A stretch of DNA of 39,621 bases, taken from assembly GCA_015487635.1 (NCBI GenBank), contig WFPM01000033.1, positions 1 to 39,621 on the forward strand, read 5' to 3'. The translations under genes were made by a program, and so were the position numbers. How positions within the stretch are numbered: the stretch's first letter is position 1; each line of letters starts with the position of its first letter. Shown in pieces: positions 9,091 through 18,397 of this stretch. This DNA comes from Rhodothermus sp. (GTDB taxonomy: Bacteria > Bacteroidota > Rhodothermia > Rhodothermales > Rhodothermaceae). The notes under the pieces were generated by a model. That model ran no database searches. It worked only from the letters and a program-made list of their open reading frames with translations, and was not told where the DNA came from.

Positions 9091-10905
9091 TCAGCGGATG
9101 GACAGTTCGGGCCACATGTGGGCCAGCGGCGTGCCGTGAAGCAGTCGGAGTCGCTCCAGCGTGGGGCGGTAGGCCTCCAGCATCCGGGTGGCCGGCGAGG
9201 CGGTCAGATTGCGCCAGGTCTGCACGGCTTTTGCTTCCAGCTGTTCGGCCAGTCGCTCGGCAAACGTCCGGGGACGCGGCAGCACGCGAATCCGATAGGT
9301 GCCCGGCGCCAGGCCGGCTTTTTCGGCGGCGATGGCAATGGCCCGATCCATGCCGCCCAGCACATCCACCAGCCCGATCCGGTGGGCCGCTTCGCCGATC
9401 CAGACACGCCCCCCACCGATGGCATCGACCGAATCGACGGGAAGTCCTCGGGCTTGCGATACCTTTCGCAGGAACGTACGATAGGTCGCCAGGATGGTCT
9501 GTTGCAGGCGTTCCACCTCGTAGGGCTCCGGAGGGACCAGCCCCGAGAACATGTCGGCGTACGGGCTGGTGCGTAGCAGGTCGTAGGTGATGCCGATCTT
9601 GTTTTCGAACAGGCCACCTGCATTGAACAGAATGCCGATCACCCCGATCGAGCCCGTGATGGTCAGCGGATCGGCCACGATCGTATCGGCGGCTGTGCTG
9701 ATCCAGTAGCCGCCGGAGGCAGCCACGTCGCCCATCGAGACGATCACGGGCTTTTCTTCAGCCGTGCGCCGGATGGCCTGCCACATGGCTTCTGAGGCGG
9801 CCGCCGAGCCGCCCGGCGAGTTGATGCGCAGCACCACGGCCTTCACTCGTTCGCTCCGGCGCGCCTCCTCCAGCGCAGCGATCAGCGTTTCGCTGCCCAG
9901 CATCCGGCCGCCCAGGAAGGGGACCGGGACCGGCTCCTGCTGGCTTTTGCCGGGCACGATCGTCCCCACGGCGTAGACCACGGCGATTTCGCCTTCGTTG
10001 CCGGTGGGCAACCCGGTCTCGCGGTCGGGCACGCGCACGTACCGACGGAGTGAGACGCGCCGTAGCTTTTCGTCCGGCCCGTAGCCCAGGTGCGTCTTCA
10101 GCATGTGCTCGATCTGGCCGGCGTCACGGAGCCCGTCGAGTAATCCGGCCTGCACGGCCTCCTCGGCAGAGAGCAGCAGTTGCTCGGTGGCCAGCCGGTT
10201 CACGTCTTCCACCGAAAGCCCACGGGCCTCGGCTACCGTTTCCAGGAAGCGCCGGTTGTAGGCGTCGAGCAGCGCCTGCAATTGCAGGCGGTTTTCTTCG
10301 GAGAGATGTTCACGCACGAACGGTTCGCCGGCACTCTTGAAGGCACCGGCCCGCACCACCTGGGCTTCGACTTCCAGTTTGTCGAGCAGCCGCTTGTAGA
10401 ATTCGGCCGTCAGGTAAAAGCCGTTGAACTCGAAGAACGACTCCGGTCCGGCAAACACGCTGTCGGCCGCACTGGCCAGAAAATACGTGGCCTCGTCCAT
10501 GCCGAAGTCCTCGCATGAGGCGATAAGAAGCTTGCCGCTGGAGCGGAATTCGACCAGCGCGGCGCGAATTTCTTCCAGCGAGGCCCAGGAGAGCTGCGGA
10601 TTCTGCAGGCGAAGCCAGACGGCTTCGATGCGCCGGTCGGCCGCTGCTTTTTTCAGGGCGTGCGTCAGATCGTGCAGGCCGTAGGGTGGCTCTTCTAGCA
10701 GCAGGCGGTTGAGGGGATCGGGCGAGACGACTTCCGGAATGGGACCGCTCAGGCGGATTACCAGCACCGAGCCCGAGCGAATGGCCGGCGGTTGCTCGAC
10801 GGCTGTCGCCAACCCCATCAGAAACAGAAACAGGAATAGAAAGACCAGCCCGATGGCGATCAGCGTGCCGAGAATGCTGGCCAGCAGCGAGGAAAGAAAC
10901 CGCAT
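9091..10905 (-). CDS. sppA: Signal peptide peptidase SppA, 67K long form
   Basis: This 604-residue membrane-anchored serine protease of family S49 is the long two-repeat form. An N-terminal transmembrane helix (about residues 5-30) anchors it facing the periplasm. The first S49 repeat contains the catalytic lysine in RAGAFKSAGEPF. The second contains the nucleophile serine in GDVAASGGYW, followed by PLTITGSIGVIG. Together they form the split Ser-Lys dyad known for SppA. The family digests cleaved signal peptides and other membrane peptides. A TTG start at 10917 is also open; I prefer the ATG at 10905 (MRFLSSLL). The gene is transcribed alone, convergent with gdhA. Confidence 0.94.
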   Translation of the reverse strand: MRFLSSLLASILGTLIAIGLVFLFLFLFLMGLATAVEQPPAIRSGSVLVIRLSGPIPEVVSPDPLNRLLLEEPPYGLHDLTHALKKAAADRRIEAVWLRLQNPQLSWASLEEIRAALVEFRSSGKLLIASCEDFGMDEATYFLASAADSVFAGPESFFEFNGFYLTAEFYKRLLDKLEVEAQVVRAGAFKSAGEPFVREHLSEENRLQLQALLDAYNRRFLETVAEARGLSVEDVNRLATEQLLLSAEEAVQAGLLDGLRDAGQIEHMLKTHLGYGPDEKLRRVSLRRYVRVPDRETGLPTGNEGEIAVVYAVGTIVPGKSQQEPVPVPFLGGRMLGSETLIAALEEARRSERVKAVVLRINSPGGSAAASEAMWQAIRRTAEEKPVIVSMGDVAASGGYWISTAADTIVADPLTITGSIGVIGILFNAGGLFENKIGITYDLLRTSPYADMFSGLVPPEPYEVERLQQTILATYRTFLRKVSQARGLPVDSVDAIGGGRVWIGEAAHRIGLVDVLGGMDRAIAIAAEKAGLAPGTYRIRVLPRPRTFAERLAEQLEAKAVQTWRNLTASPATRMLEAYRPTLERLRLLHGTPLAHMWPELSIR

Positions 10906-11026
10906 GGCAGACTTCAAGCCGTTGGTGGAAAATATCGTCTGAAAGATACGACGCCGGTTGCTACGAAAGGGCGACGGGTAAAGTTACGGGATCGTTGGAA
11001 GTCTCTCTCGCGAAAATCGTATGGGA

Positions 11027-11050
11027 AACCGCCTTTGTGGCAAGGCGGTT
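11027..11050. promoter_or_regulatory. Hairpin upstream of hrcA
   Basis: AACCGCCTT at 11027-11035 is perfectly complementary to AAGGCGGTT at 11042-11050, with a 6-base loop. It lies about 50 bp before the likely hrcA ATG. An ATTTTT run comes ten bases after it, so it could be a weak attenuator or a protein-binding dyad. It does not match the CIRCE consensus expected at HrcA-controlled operons. Confidence 0.4.
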
Positions 11051-11102
11051 GGAATTACGGATTTTTGCGTCGAATCAGCGGTCAACTTCCGTGAAAAACA
11101 AT

Positions 11103-12224
11103 ATGCGTGGATCAGTGCGGCTTGGACAGGTGCGGCGGCGAAAGCCACCTTACCGGGTGGTGCGGAAGGATAATCCGGCCGCGCCGCTGAACGAGCGGGA
11201 GCGGCAGATTCTCCGACTGGTGGTCGAGAGCTTTATCGACACGGCCGGTCCGGTCGGATCGCACTTTCTGGCCCGGCGGTATCCGATCGGCCTGAGTCCG
11301 GCCTCCATTCGCAATACGATGAGCGATCTGGAGGAAATGGGCTATCTGGACCATCCCTACACATCGGCCGGTCGGGTGCCCACGGACCTGGGCTATCGGA
11401 CCTTCGTCGATGCGCTGATGGACGTGCCCGAGCTGGCTCCGGACGAACGCCGGTTGCTCCAGCAGAAGGTGCGGGAGATCGGCAACGATCCGGAGGAGCT
11501 GTGGCGGGAGAGCACGCGCCTACTCGGCCAGCTTTCCCGGCTGCTGGGTGTGGTGCTGACGCCCCGGTTCTCGACCGGCGTGCTGGAGCGGCTCGAAGTG
11601 GTGCCGCTTTCGTCCACGCGGGCCATGTTCGTGCTCAGCGTGCGGGGCGGCCTGGTGCGCACGATCCTTGTGGAACTGACCTCGGAGCTGAGCCGTCGCG
11701 ATCTGGAGCTGGTCGTGGCTTTGCTCAACGAGCGACTGGCCGGACTTACGCTGGCCGCGATCCGACAGAGTTGCCATCAGCGCCTGCGTGATCTGGAAGA
11801 TCAGACCGGCCTGGTGCAACTGGTGATGACCGAGGCGCCCGTGCTTTTCAGCGAACCCAGCGAAGGCCGCGTGCGCTTCGGCGGCACTCAGTACATCATG
11901 GGCCAGCCGGAATTCCAGCAGCCGGAAGAGTTGCGTAATCTCTTTCTGCTGCTGGAAGACGAGGAGGAGCTGGTGCAGCTGCTGGAGGGAACCGACACGT
12001 CCGATAACGTTGAAGTAGGCCGCGCCCAGGTATCGATCGGACGCGAAAACCGTGACGAAAAGGTGGAAAGATTCTCGATCGTCACGGCACGCTATCGCCT
12101 GGGTGATGCCGTGGGAACCATCGGCGTGATCGGGCCTACCCGTATGGACTACCGGCGCGTGCTGGCGCTGGTGCAGGAGATGGCCCGGCTCCTCAGTCGT
12201 CCGGTCGACGACACCGTCAACTGA
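11103..12224 (+). CDS. hrcA: Heat-inducible transcription repressor HrcA
   Basis: The protein is 373 residues from the ATG at 11103; in-frame GTG (11091) and TTG (10995) starts are also possible. The N-terminal winged helix begins at LNERERQILRLVVESFIDTA and includes the recognition segment SPASIRNTMSDLEEMGYL followed by SAGRVPTDLGYR, all highly typical of HrcA. The C-terminal GAF-like and dimerisation region ends near RPVDDTVN. HrcA classically represses groE and dnaK operons by binding CIRCE, with folding helped by GroEL. The gene heads a chaperone operon with grpE 24 bp downstream. The Arg-rich leader before the winged helix (about 25 residues) is somewhat long. Confidence 0.94.
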   Translation: MRGSVRLGQVRRRKPPYRVVRKDNPAAPLNERERQILRLVVESFIDTAGPVGSHFLARRYPIGLSPASIRNTMSDLEEMGYLDHPYTSAGRVPTDLGYRTFVDALMDVPELAPDERRLLQQKVREIGNDPEELWRESTRLLGQLSRLLGVVLTPRFSTGVLERLEVVPLSSTRAMFVLSVRGGLVRTILVELTSELSRRDLELVVALLNERLAGLTLAAIRQSCHQRLRDLEDQTGLVQLVMTEAPVLFSEPSEGRVRFGGTQYIMGQPEFQQPEELRNLFLLLEDEEELVQLLEGTDTSDNVEVGRAQVSIGRENRDEKVERFSIVTARYRLGDAVGTIGVIGPTRMDYRRVLALVQEMARLLSRPVDDTVN

Positions 12225-12248
12225 GCCCGTGGGGGCCGAAACGAAGCG

Positions 12249-12875
12249 ATGACGACTATGTCGGAGGAAATGAAGACAACCCAGCGTGCAGAACAGGTAA
12301 ACGAGAACGAAAGCACACCGACGGCGCCCGAAGCGGAAGCCGCCGCTGCAGAGGCGCCAGCGGAGGAGGAAAACGATCTGGTAGCCCGTATCGAACAACT
12401 GGAGGCCGAGCTGGCGCAGGTACAGGACAAGTTCCTGCGCACGGCGGCCGAATTGCAGAACTATCGCCGGCGCGTCGAGCAGGAAAAGCGGCAACTGCTG
12501 GAGATGGGTAAGGCGCTGGCGATCCGTCCGCTGCTGGAGGTGCTGGACGATCTGGAACGTTCGCTGGAGGCGGCGCGTCAGGCCGAAACGCAGGATCCGG
12601 GCGCTGCCTATCACAAACTGCGTGAGGGCGTTGAACTGGTCCACCAGAAGTTTCTGACCGAGCTGGCCCGCCTGGGCGTGGAGCCTATCGAGGCGGTGGG
12701 TCAGCCTTTCGATCCGGCCCTGCACGAAGCCATGATGCAGCAGCCGGCGCCGGAGGGCGTGACGCCCGGGACGGTCCTGCAGGAGGTGCAGAAGGGGTAC
12801 CGGATGGGCGAGCGCGTGCTCCGGCACAGCCGGGTTGTCGTGGCTGCCCCGCCCGACGGAAACAGCCAGGCCTGA
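12249..12875 (+). CDS. grpE: Nucleotide exchange factor GrpE
   Basis: This 208-residue co-chaperone releases ADP from DnaK. The N-terminal ~45 residues are acidic, Ala/Glu-rich and disordered. A long coiled coil follows (about 46-105, ENDLVARIEQLEAELAQVQD onward). The family motif LLEVLDDLERSLEAA leads into the C-terminal beta domain (VEPIEAVGQPFDPALHEAMM, VLQEVQKGYRMGERVLRHSRVVV). ATG starts at 12249 and 12258 are both possible. The gene sits between hrcA and dnaJ. dnaK is not next to it. Confidence 0.96.
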   Translation: MTTMSEEMKTTQRAEQVNENESTPTAPEAEAAAAEAPAEEENDLVARIEQLEAELAQVQDKFLRTAAELQNYRRRVEQEKRQLLEMGKALAIRPLLEVLDDLERSLEAARQAETQDPGAAYHKLREGVELVHQKFLTELARLGVEPIEAVGQPFDPALHEAMMQQPAPEGVTPGTVLQEVQKGYRMGERVLRHSRVVVAAPPDGNSQA

Positions 12876-12889
12876 GCGGAAGGCCCTGA

Positions 12890-14049
<1,160 letters not shown>

Positions 14050-14050
<1 letters not shown>

Positions 14051-14604
14051 TGTCTCCCGTGACTACATCGGCTCTCGGCGAAGCCCTGCGACAGGTGATG
14101 CGGCGGGTGCCGTCGCCCGTAACCGTGGTTACGGCGGCTGCCTGCGGCGAAATGCGGGGCATTACGATCGGCTCGTTTACCAGCGTTTCTCTGAATCCGC
14201 CGCTCATTTCGTTCAATGTGGCGCGGCAGGCGCGTATTCACCCCCTGTTGCTTGAGGCCCGCCATTTTGCCGTGCACATCCTGGGCGCCGAGCAGGTGGC
14301 GCTCAGCCGGCGTTTTGCCGAGCCCGGTCTGAGCGGTGCGGAGCAGTTCGAGGAGCTGGCTTACCGGTTGCACCCCGAGGGCACACCCCTGCTTGAAGGA
14401 GTGCTGGCCGTGCTCCACTGTCGTCCGTACCGTACCCTGGAGGCCGGCGACCACACGATTTTTGTCGGTGAAGTGGTAAACATCGAGACGTTTGCCGACG
14501 GACCGCCGCTGCTTTACTACAACCGGGCCTACCGGGCCGTCGGCGAGGAGCTGGCTTCTGGCATGTTGCTCAACAGCGCCGCGCCGAACAGCGCAAAGTC
14601 GTAG
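14050..14604 (+). CDS. Flavin reductase-like domain protein
   Basis: This 184-residue FMN-binding split-barrel protein belongs to the flavin reductase family. Typical segments are VTVVTAAACGEMRGITIGSF, TSVSLNPPLISFNV and FAVHILGAEQVALSRRFA. Members reduce FMN or FAD with NAD(P)H for a partner monooxygenase, or act as FMN-binding oxidoreductases. The ATG overlaps the dnaJ stop (TGATG), so translation is probably coupled to the heat-shock operon. Its 3' end overlaps the convergent DUF2400 gene by 76 bp. No partner oxygenase is visible nearby. Confidence 0.88.
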
Positions 14605-15323
14605 CGCACCGGATCGTCCGGACAGAAGCGGCGACAGACGGCCGTCAGCTCCTGTACCGCCTTCCAGTCGTTGGCTTTTCGTCGAAGTAACCCCCAGGCC
14701 CGCGCCTGGCGTCCGACGTGCACGTCCAGCGGCAGCACCAGTTGCGCCGGGCGTACCGTGCGCCACAGCCCCAGATCGACCGGTCCGGGCCGCACCATCC
14801 AGCGAAAGTACAGGGCCAGCCGTTTGCAGGCGCTACCCGCAGAGGGACGGGGCAGGTGCTTGCGCAGGCGGGGAGGAGTACCCGGCAGCCCGCAGAGTGC
14901 CCGGCTCAGCGCCTCGAGAGCCGGACCGATGTCCGGCGCGTTGGCCGGCAGGTGAGCGGCCACGAAGTGTTCGATCGTATCGTAGCGGGCCAGCAGAGCC
15001 TGCAGGTTGCGCGTCAGCCAGAAGGCATCCTCCGGCTGAAACGTCCGGTGGCGAAACGTGCGCAGCCGTTCCGCGTCGCGCTCGGGGTCGAAAAAACGCA
15101 CGAAACGGTAGGGCCGGTAGTCCATGCGCGCGCACAGCGCTTCCAGCTTTTGCAGAATGATCGAGCGACGCCCCCAGGCCAGCAACGCGGCATACAGCCC
15201 GATCACTTCCTGATCGCGCGCGTCGTCGAAGGCGTGCGGGATCGCGATCGGATCCGAGGCGATGAAGTCCGGCTGCTCATAGCGCGCAATCAGCGCATCC
15301 AGCATCTGGCGATCGACAGTCAT
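14529..15323 (-). CDS. TIGR02757/DUF2400 family protein
   Basis: This 264-residue protein matches the conserved DUF2400 (TIGR02757) family of unknown function. Characteristic parts are FIASDPIAIPHAF, DQEVIGLYAALLAWGRRS, LYFRWMVRPGPVDLGLW and LVLPLDVHVGRQARAWGLL. The frame is open upstream into the dehydratase gene, but the real start is the ATG at 15321-15323. That ATG overlaps the dehydratase stop (ATGA) and indicates translational coupling. Conserved Asp, His and Trp residues hint at an enzymatic or DNA-glycosylase-like helical fold, but no function is established. The 3' end overlaps the flavin reductase gene. Confidence 0.88.
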   Translation of the reverse strand: MTVDRQMLDALIARYEQPDFIASDPIAIPHAFDDARDQEVIGLYAALLAWGRRSIILQKLEALCARMDYRPYRFVRFFDPERDAERLRTFRHRTFQPEDAFWLTRNLQALLARYDTIEHFVAAHLPANAPDIGPALEALSRALCGLPGTPPRLRKHLPRPSAGSACKRLALYFRWMVRPGPVDLGLWRTVRPAQLVLPLDVHVGRQARAWGLLRRKANDWKAVQELTAVCRRFCPDDPVRYDFALFGAALLSNMPEASSSPTAR

Positions 15324-16318
15324 ACGCTGGAGGGCAATTCGGGCAGTTGGTTCAGCCGGGCAAAGAGTGTGGCGGCGCGGCGCAGATCGACGTTGCCGCC
15401 GCTGAGGATCAGTCCGACCCGCCGGCCCTCGACGGCTACCCGGTTTTCGAGCAGGGCGGCCAGCGGCAGTGCGCCGGTGGGCTCGACCACCAGTTTGAGC
15501 CGTTCCCAGAGCACGTACATGGCCTGCAGGATGGCCGTTTCTGAGACGGTCACCATGTCGTCCACATATTGCCGCACCAGCGGGAAGGTGATCTCGCCCA
15601 GTGAGGGCGTGCGGGCGCCGTCGGCGATGGTGTCCGGGTTGTGCACGCGGTGCAGCCGTCCGGTGCGGAACGAGCGTGTGGCGTCGTCGGCCCGTTCGGG
15701 CTCGACCCCGATCACGCGGCACCGGGGCGCCAGCGCCCGGACGCTGAGCGCCGAGCCCGAAAGCAGCCCGCCGCCCCCGCAGGGCACCAGCAGCACGTCG
15801 AGCGTCTCCACCGCCCCCAGCAGCTCCCGGGCGGCCGTGCCCTGTCCGGCCACGATCTGTGGATGGTCGTAGGGCGGAATGATCGTCAGGCCCCGTTCGG
15901 CAGCCAGCCGCCGCCCCAGTTCCTCGCGCGTGATCTGCTCCGGATCGTACAGTACGATCTCGGCGCCGTAGCCGGCCGTGGCCGCCCGCTTCACCTTCGG
16001 GGCATTCTGCGGCATGACCACCGTTACCCGCACGCCGAGCAGGCGTCCGGCCAGCGCCAGCGCCTGGGCGTGGTTGCCCGAGGAGTAGGTAAGCACGCCC
16101 CGGCGGCGTTCGGCTTCCGGGAGCGTGGCCAGCGCATTGTAGGCCCCGCGGAATTTGAAAGAGCCGGCGCGCTGAAAATTCTCGCACTTGAAGAACAGCG
16201 TGGCTCCCGTCAGGCGATCGAGCGTGCGGCTGCGCATGATCGGCGTGCAGTGCGCGACACCTTCCAGTCGCCTGGCAGCCGCCTCGACATCGGCATAGGT
16301 GGGCAGCAAGATTGTCAT
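15320..16318 (-). CDS. Threonine/serine dehydratase (PLP-dependent, fold type II)
   Basis: This 332-residue enzyme of the threonine ammonia-lyase/serine racemase group deaminates threonine or serine to the 2-oxo acid. PLP-binding Lys55 is in GSFKFRGA, the SSGNHAQ substrate loop is at 79-85, and the phosphate-binding CGGGGLLSG is at 180-188. It lacks the C-terminal ACT domain of biosynthetic IlvA, so it looks like the short catabolic form. It leads a two-gene minus-strand operon with DUF2400. A LacI-type palindrome lies 15 bp upstream in an AT-rich divergent region. Dehydratase and racemase activities cannot be told apart here. Confidence 0.92.
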   Translation of the reverse strand: MTILLPTYADVEAAARRLEGVAHCTPIMRSRTLDRLTGATLFFKCENFQRAGSFKFRGAYNALATLPEAERRRGVLTYSSGNHAQALALAGRLLGVRVTVVMPQNAPKVKRAATAGYGAEIVLYDPEQITREELGRRLAAERGLTIIPPYDHPQIVAGQGTAARELLGAVETLDVLLVPCGGGGLLSGSALSVRALAPRCRVIGVEPERADDATRSFRTGRLHRVHNPDTIADGARTPSLGEITFPLVRQYVDDMVTVSETAILQAMYVLWERLKLVVEPTGALPLAALLENRVAVEGRRVGLILSGGNVDLRRAATLFARLNQLPELPSSV

Positions 16319-16429
16319 AAAGATTTATGATAGGAAGCGCTTCTGTTTAAAAAATTATGTTTATAACAGGTTTTGGGTTATATAAAATTATAATTGTGAT
16401 TGTAATAACTAATTAAAACAGATAGCGCC
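16319..16429. promoter_or_regulatory. AT-rich divergent promoter region with LacI-type palindrome
   Basis: These 111 bp separate the dehydratase gene (minus) from an outer-membrane protein gene (plus). They are strikingly AT-rich against the GC-rich surroundings. A perfect 10-bp palindrome GAAGCGCTTC lies at 16334-16343. Promoters for both genes must lie here, but I could not assign clear -33/-7 pairs. Confidence 0.6.
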
Positions 16430-17119
16430 ATGAAGCATCTCCGCCACAGCCTGTTGCTTGGAACCCTTTTGCTGGCCGCTATGGTCCGGGCCCAAGAAGT
16501 CCAGTTGAGCGCCGAGGTGGTCAGTCGGTACATCTGGCGCGGCACGGACTTCGGCGAGTCGATGAGCGTGCAGCCGGGACTGAGCCTTTCGGTGGGTGCG
16601 CTGACGGTGGGCACGTGGGCTTCCTACGCAATCTCGGCCCCGGGCGCCGGTGCCAACGAACACGATCTTTACCTGATCCTGAGCTTCGGGGCCGTTTCGG
16701 TCGGCGTAACGGACTATTACTTCCCGGCGCCGGGGGGACCCAAGTTTTTCGATTTCGACGACAACGGGGAAGGTGCGCATTACCTGGAGCCTTTCCTGCA
16801 GATCAATGGGCCGGAAACTGCGTCGTTTTCGCTGTTTGCCGGATTTTTTGCCTATAATGATCCGGACAACTCAATCTACCTGGAAGGGCAGTTTCCGTTC
16901 GCGGTCAACGGGGTGGAGATGGGGCTGACCGTGGGCGTGGTAGCCGGCGAGAGCGGATTCTACAACACGGGCGGCGTGGCGCTGGTCAATCTGGGCCTCT
17001 CGGCCTCACGTACCATCCAGATCACCGAGTCATTCGGATTGCCGGTTTTCGTGCAGTACATCCTGAACCCAAATCCGCGCGTGGAGCGTTCCTATCTGGT
17101 GTTCGGCTTCAGCCTTTAA
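16430..17119 (+). CDS. TorF-like putative outer-membrane beta-barrel protein
   Basis: This 229-residue exported protein has a signal peptide at about 1-21 (ending MVRAQ). The mature part starts with alternating beta-strand residues and SRYIWRGTDFGES, a motif typical of TorF/TIGR02001-type putative porins. It ends in FGFSL, a C-terminus typical of barrel proteins. The rest is Gly/Tyr/Phe-rich amphipathic strand. It probably sits in the outer membrane; substrate unknown. It is transcribed away from the dehydratase gene across an AT-rich region and is followed by a strong hairpin. Confidence 0.75.
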   Translation: MKHLRHSLLLGTLLLAAMVRAQEVQLSAEVVSRYIWRGTDFGESMSVQPGLSLSVGALTVGTWASYAISAPGAGANEHDLYLILSFGAVSVGVTDYYFPAPGGPKFFDFDDNGEGAHYLEPFLQINGPETASFSLFAGFFAYNDPDNSIYLEGQFPFAVNGVEMGLTVGVVAGESGFYNTGGVALVNLGLSASRTIQITESFGLPVFVQYILNPNPRVERSYLVFGFSL

Positions 17120-17136
17120 GCAGCGCTACGGGGGAG

Positions 17137-17175
17137 AAAAAAGGCGCCCCGGCCAGCCGGAAACCGGGGCGCCTT
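17137..17175. terminator. Terminator between convergent barrel and DUF4342 genes
   Basis: AAGGCGCCCCGG at 17141-17152 pairs perfectly with CCGGGGCGCCTT at 17164-17175. The A-run on its left gives a T-tail on the minus strand, so it best terminates the DUF4342 gene. On the plus strand the T content after it is weak. Confidence 0.88.
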
Positions 17176-17182
17176 GTGCATT

Positions 17183-17512
17183 TCAACTGCCGGGCGATTG
17201 TGCCGTGTTTTCACCGGAAGTCTGCTCGGCAGGGGGTAGCTCCTGGGGTGAGGCAGGGCGCCGCTCGATGATCACGTCCACGTCGCTGACCAGGGCGGCA
17301 ATGGCGCCGACCGCGGCCAGCGTTGGGGCAAACAAGACGGCGGCTGCCGCACCGCCAACCCCCACCGAGAGCGGAAATTCCAGCAGGACGCGATCGTCCT
17401 TCTTCAGAATGACGCGCCGGGCATTTCCTTCCTCGATGATTTCGCGGATGCGATCCAGCAACTGTCCGCCCTTGACCTTGAACGTCTCAAAGTGCTGTCT
17501 GGGCTCGGTCAT
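17183..17512 (-). CDS. DUF4342 domain protein
   Basis: This 109-residue protein matches the DUF4342 pattern. The helix FKVKGGQLLDRIREIIEEGNARRV leads into ILKKDDRVLLEFPLSVGVGG, followed by an Ala/Gly/Val-rich hydrophobic segment (about 50-76) that could span or touch the membrane. Related domains often follow UBA/TS-N-like helices. The C-terminal tail is polar and Pro/Glu-rich. Function is unknown. It is a single gene ended by the strong hairpin at 17137-17175. Confidence 0.78.
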   Translation of the reverse strand: MTEPRQHFETFKVKGGQLLDRIREIIEEGNARRVILKKDDRVLLEFPLSVGVGGAAAAVLFAPTLAAVGAIAALVSDVDVIIERRPASPQELPPAEQTSGENTAQSPGS

Positions 17513-17610
17513 GGCTCCTCCCTCAGATCGACGAAATAGTTTGCTTTCGTCGATCTTTACGACAGGGGACGCCTCCGGTTGCAGCGTAGACGGGAAAGAT
17601 TTGCAATGCC

Positions 17611-17814
17611 TCAGTTTGTTGTGGCGTAGCTTCGAAACTCAAACCAGAGTAGCATGGCCGCGTCCGTCTCCCCGAAGGGACAACCCGCCTTCCGGTAGGC
17701 CGTCCAGACCCGGTGGTACAGCGCCAGCACATAGCGCTGCAGCACTGGCGGTAGCTCGGCAACGGCTTCGTAGTCGAAGGTGAACGACATAGGACGACCG
17801 GGCACCTGTTTCAT
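17611..17814 (-). CDS. Small protein of unknown function
   Basis: This 67-residue frame is mostly helical in character (FDYEAVAELPPVLQRYVLALYHRVW). Third codon positions are strongly GC-rich, like neighbouring real genes, which supports coding. An internal ATG at 17790 (MSFTFDYEA) is an alternative start and may be the true one. No signal peptide or known motif is visible. No clear ribosome site precedes either start. Confidence 0.5.
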   Translation of the reverse strand: MKQVPGRPMSFTFDYEAVAELPPVLQRYVLALYHRVWTAYRKAGCPFGETDAAMLLWFEFRSYATTN

Positions 17815-18037
17815 GGCAGGGTATGATTGCGAGTCCGTCTAACAGGGGAATCGACCGAAACCGTGCCGAGTTAAGTGCGATGAGAGGATTGTGCCTTTGC
17901 TGCCCATCTGAATGCGCCAGAAGCTACTCCGAGAAGGAGGTTTTTCTTCAAGCCGCCCGGAGCGTTTTGGGAGTAACACAGATGGAGGTACTGTGGTACA
18001 TTGTATACAGTTTGTTGTCTAAATCAACGGAGGAGGT

Positions 18038-18394
18038 ATGCAGCCGGCTTTTCTGGAAGTTCGTCCGATTCCTTCGGTGCGAGCGGAGCCCGTCTCGCTT
18101 GTGGTGGACCGAGAAGGGATCATCCGCGCGGTAAGCCCCGGCTACAGCGGCTGGCTGGGGCCGGGACGGCATCGACTGCTGGGGCATCCCTGGTGGGGAC
18201 TGGTGCATCGTCACGATCTGGACCTGGCGCTTCATTACGTGCAGTGCGTGCAGAACGGTGTAGCAGCACCGCGTGTCTGGCGGGTACGCGTGCGCACCGG
18301 GACGGGCATGTGGCGCTGGGCGCAGATGATGGCCATGCAGCAGCGCGATGGGTTCCTCCGACTGCTGCTGAGTCCGGTGGACGCGGCTGACTGA
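18038..18394 (+). CDS. Single PAS-domain protein
   Basis: This 118-residue protein consists almost only of a PAS fold. Recognisable parts are SLVVDREGIIRAVSPGYSGWLG, the LGHPWWGLVHRHDLDLALHYV helix region, and the C-terminal strands RVRVRTGTGMWRWAQMMAM and GFLRLLLSPV. PAS domains sense ligands, redox state or partner proteins, but no kinase, cyclase or DNA-binding output is attached here. The start has an excellent GGAGGAGG site. The next gene begins 3 bp after the stop, so the two form an operon. Confidence 0.75.
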   Translation: MQPAFLEVRPIPSVRAEPVSLVVDREGIIRAVSPGYSGWLGPGRHRLLGHPWWGLVHRHDLDLALHYVQCVQNGVAAPRVWRVRVRTGTGMWRWAQMMAMQQRDGFLRLLLSPVDAAD

Positions 18395-18397
18395 GCT

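Noticed and set aside
7565-9115. Long minus-strand ORF (516 residues) over gdhA
   Set aside because: Antisense shadow of glutamate dehydrogenase; it also crosses the bidirectional terminator.
14529-16187. 552-residue version of the DUF2400 protein
   Set aside because: The first ~290 residues overlap the dehydratase gene in another frame and are low-complexity. The coupled ATG at 15323 gives the normal family length.
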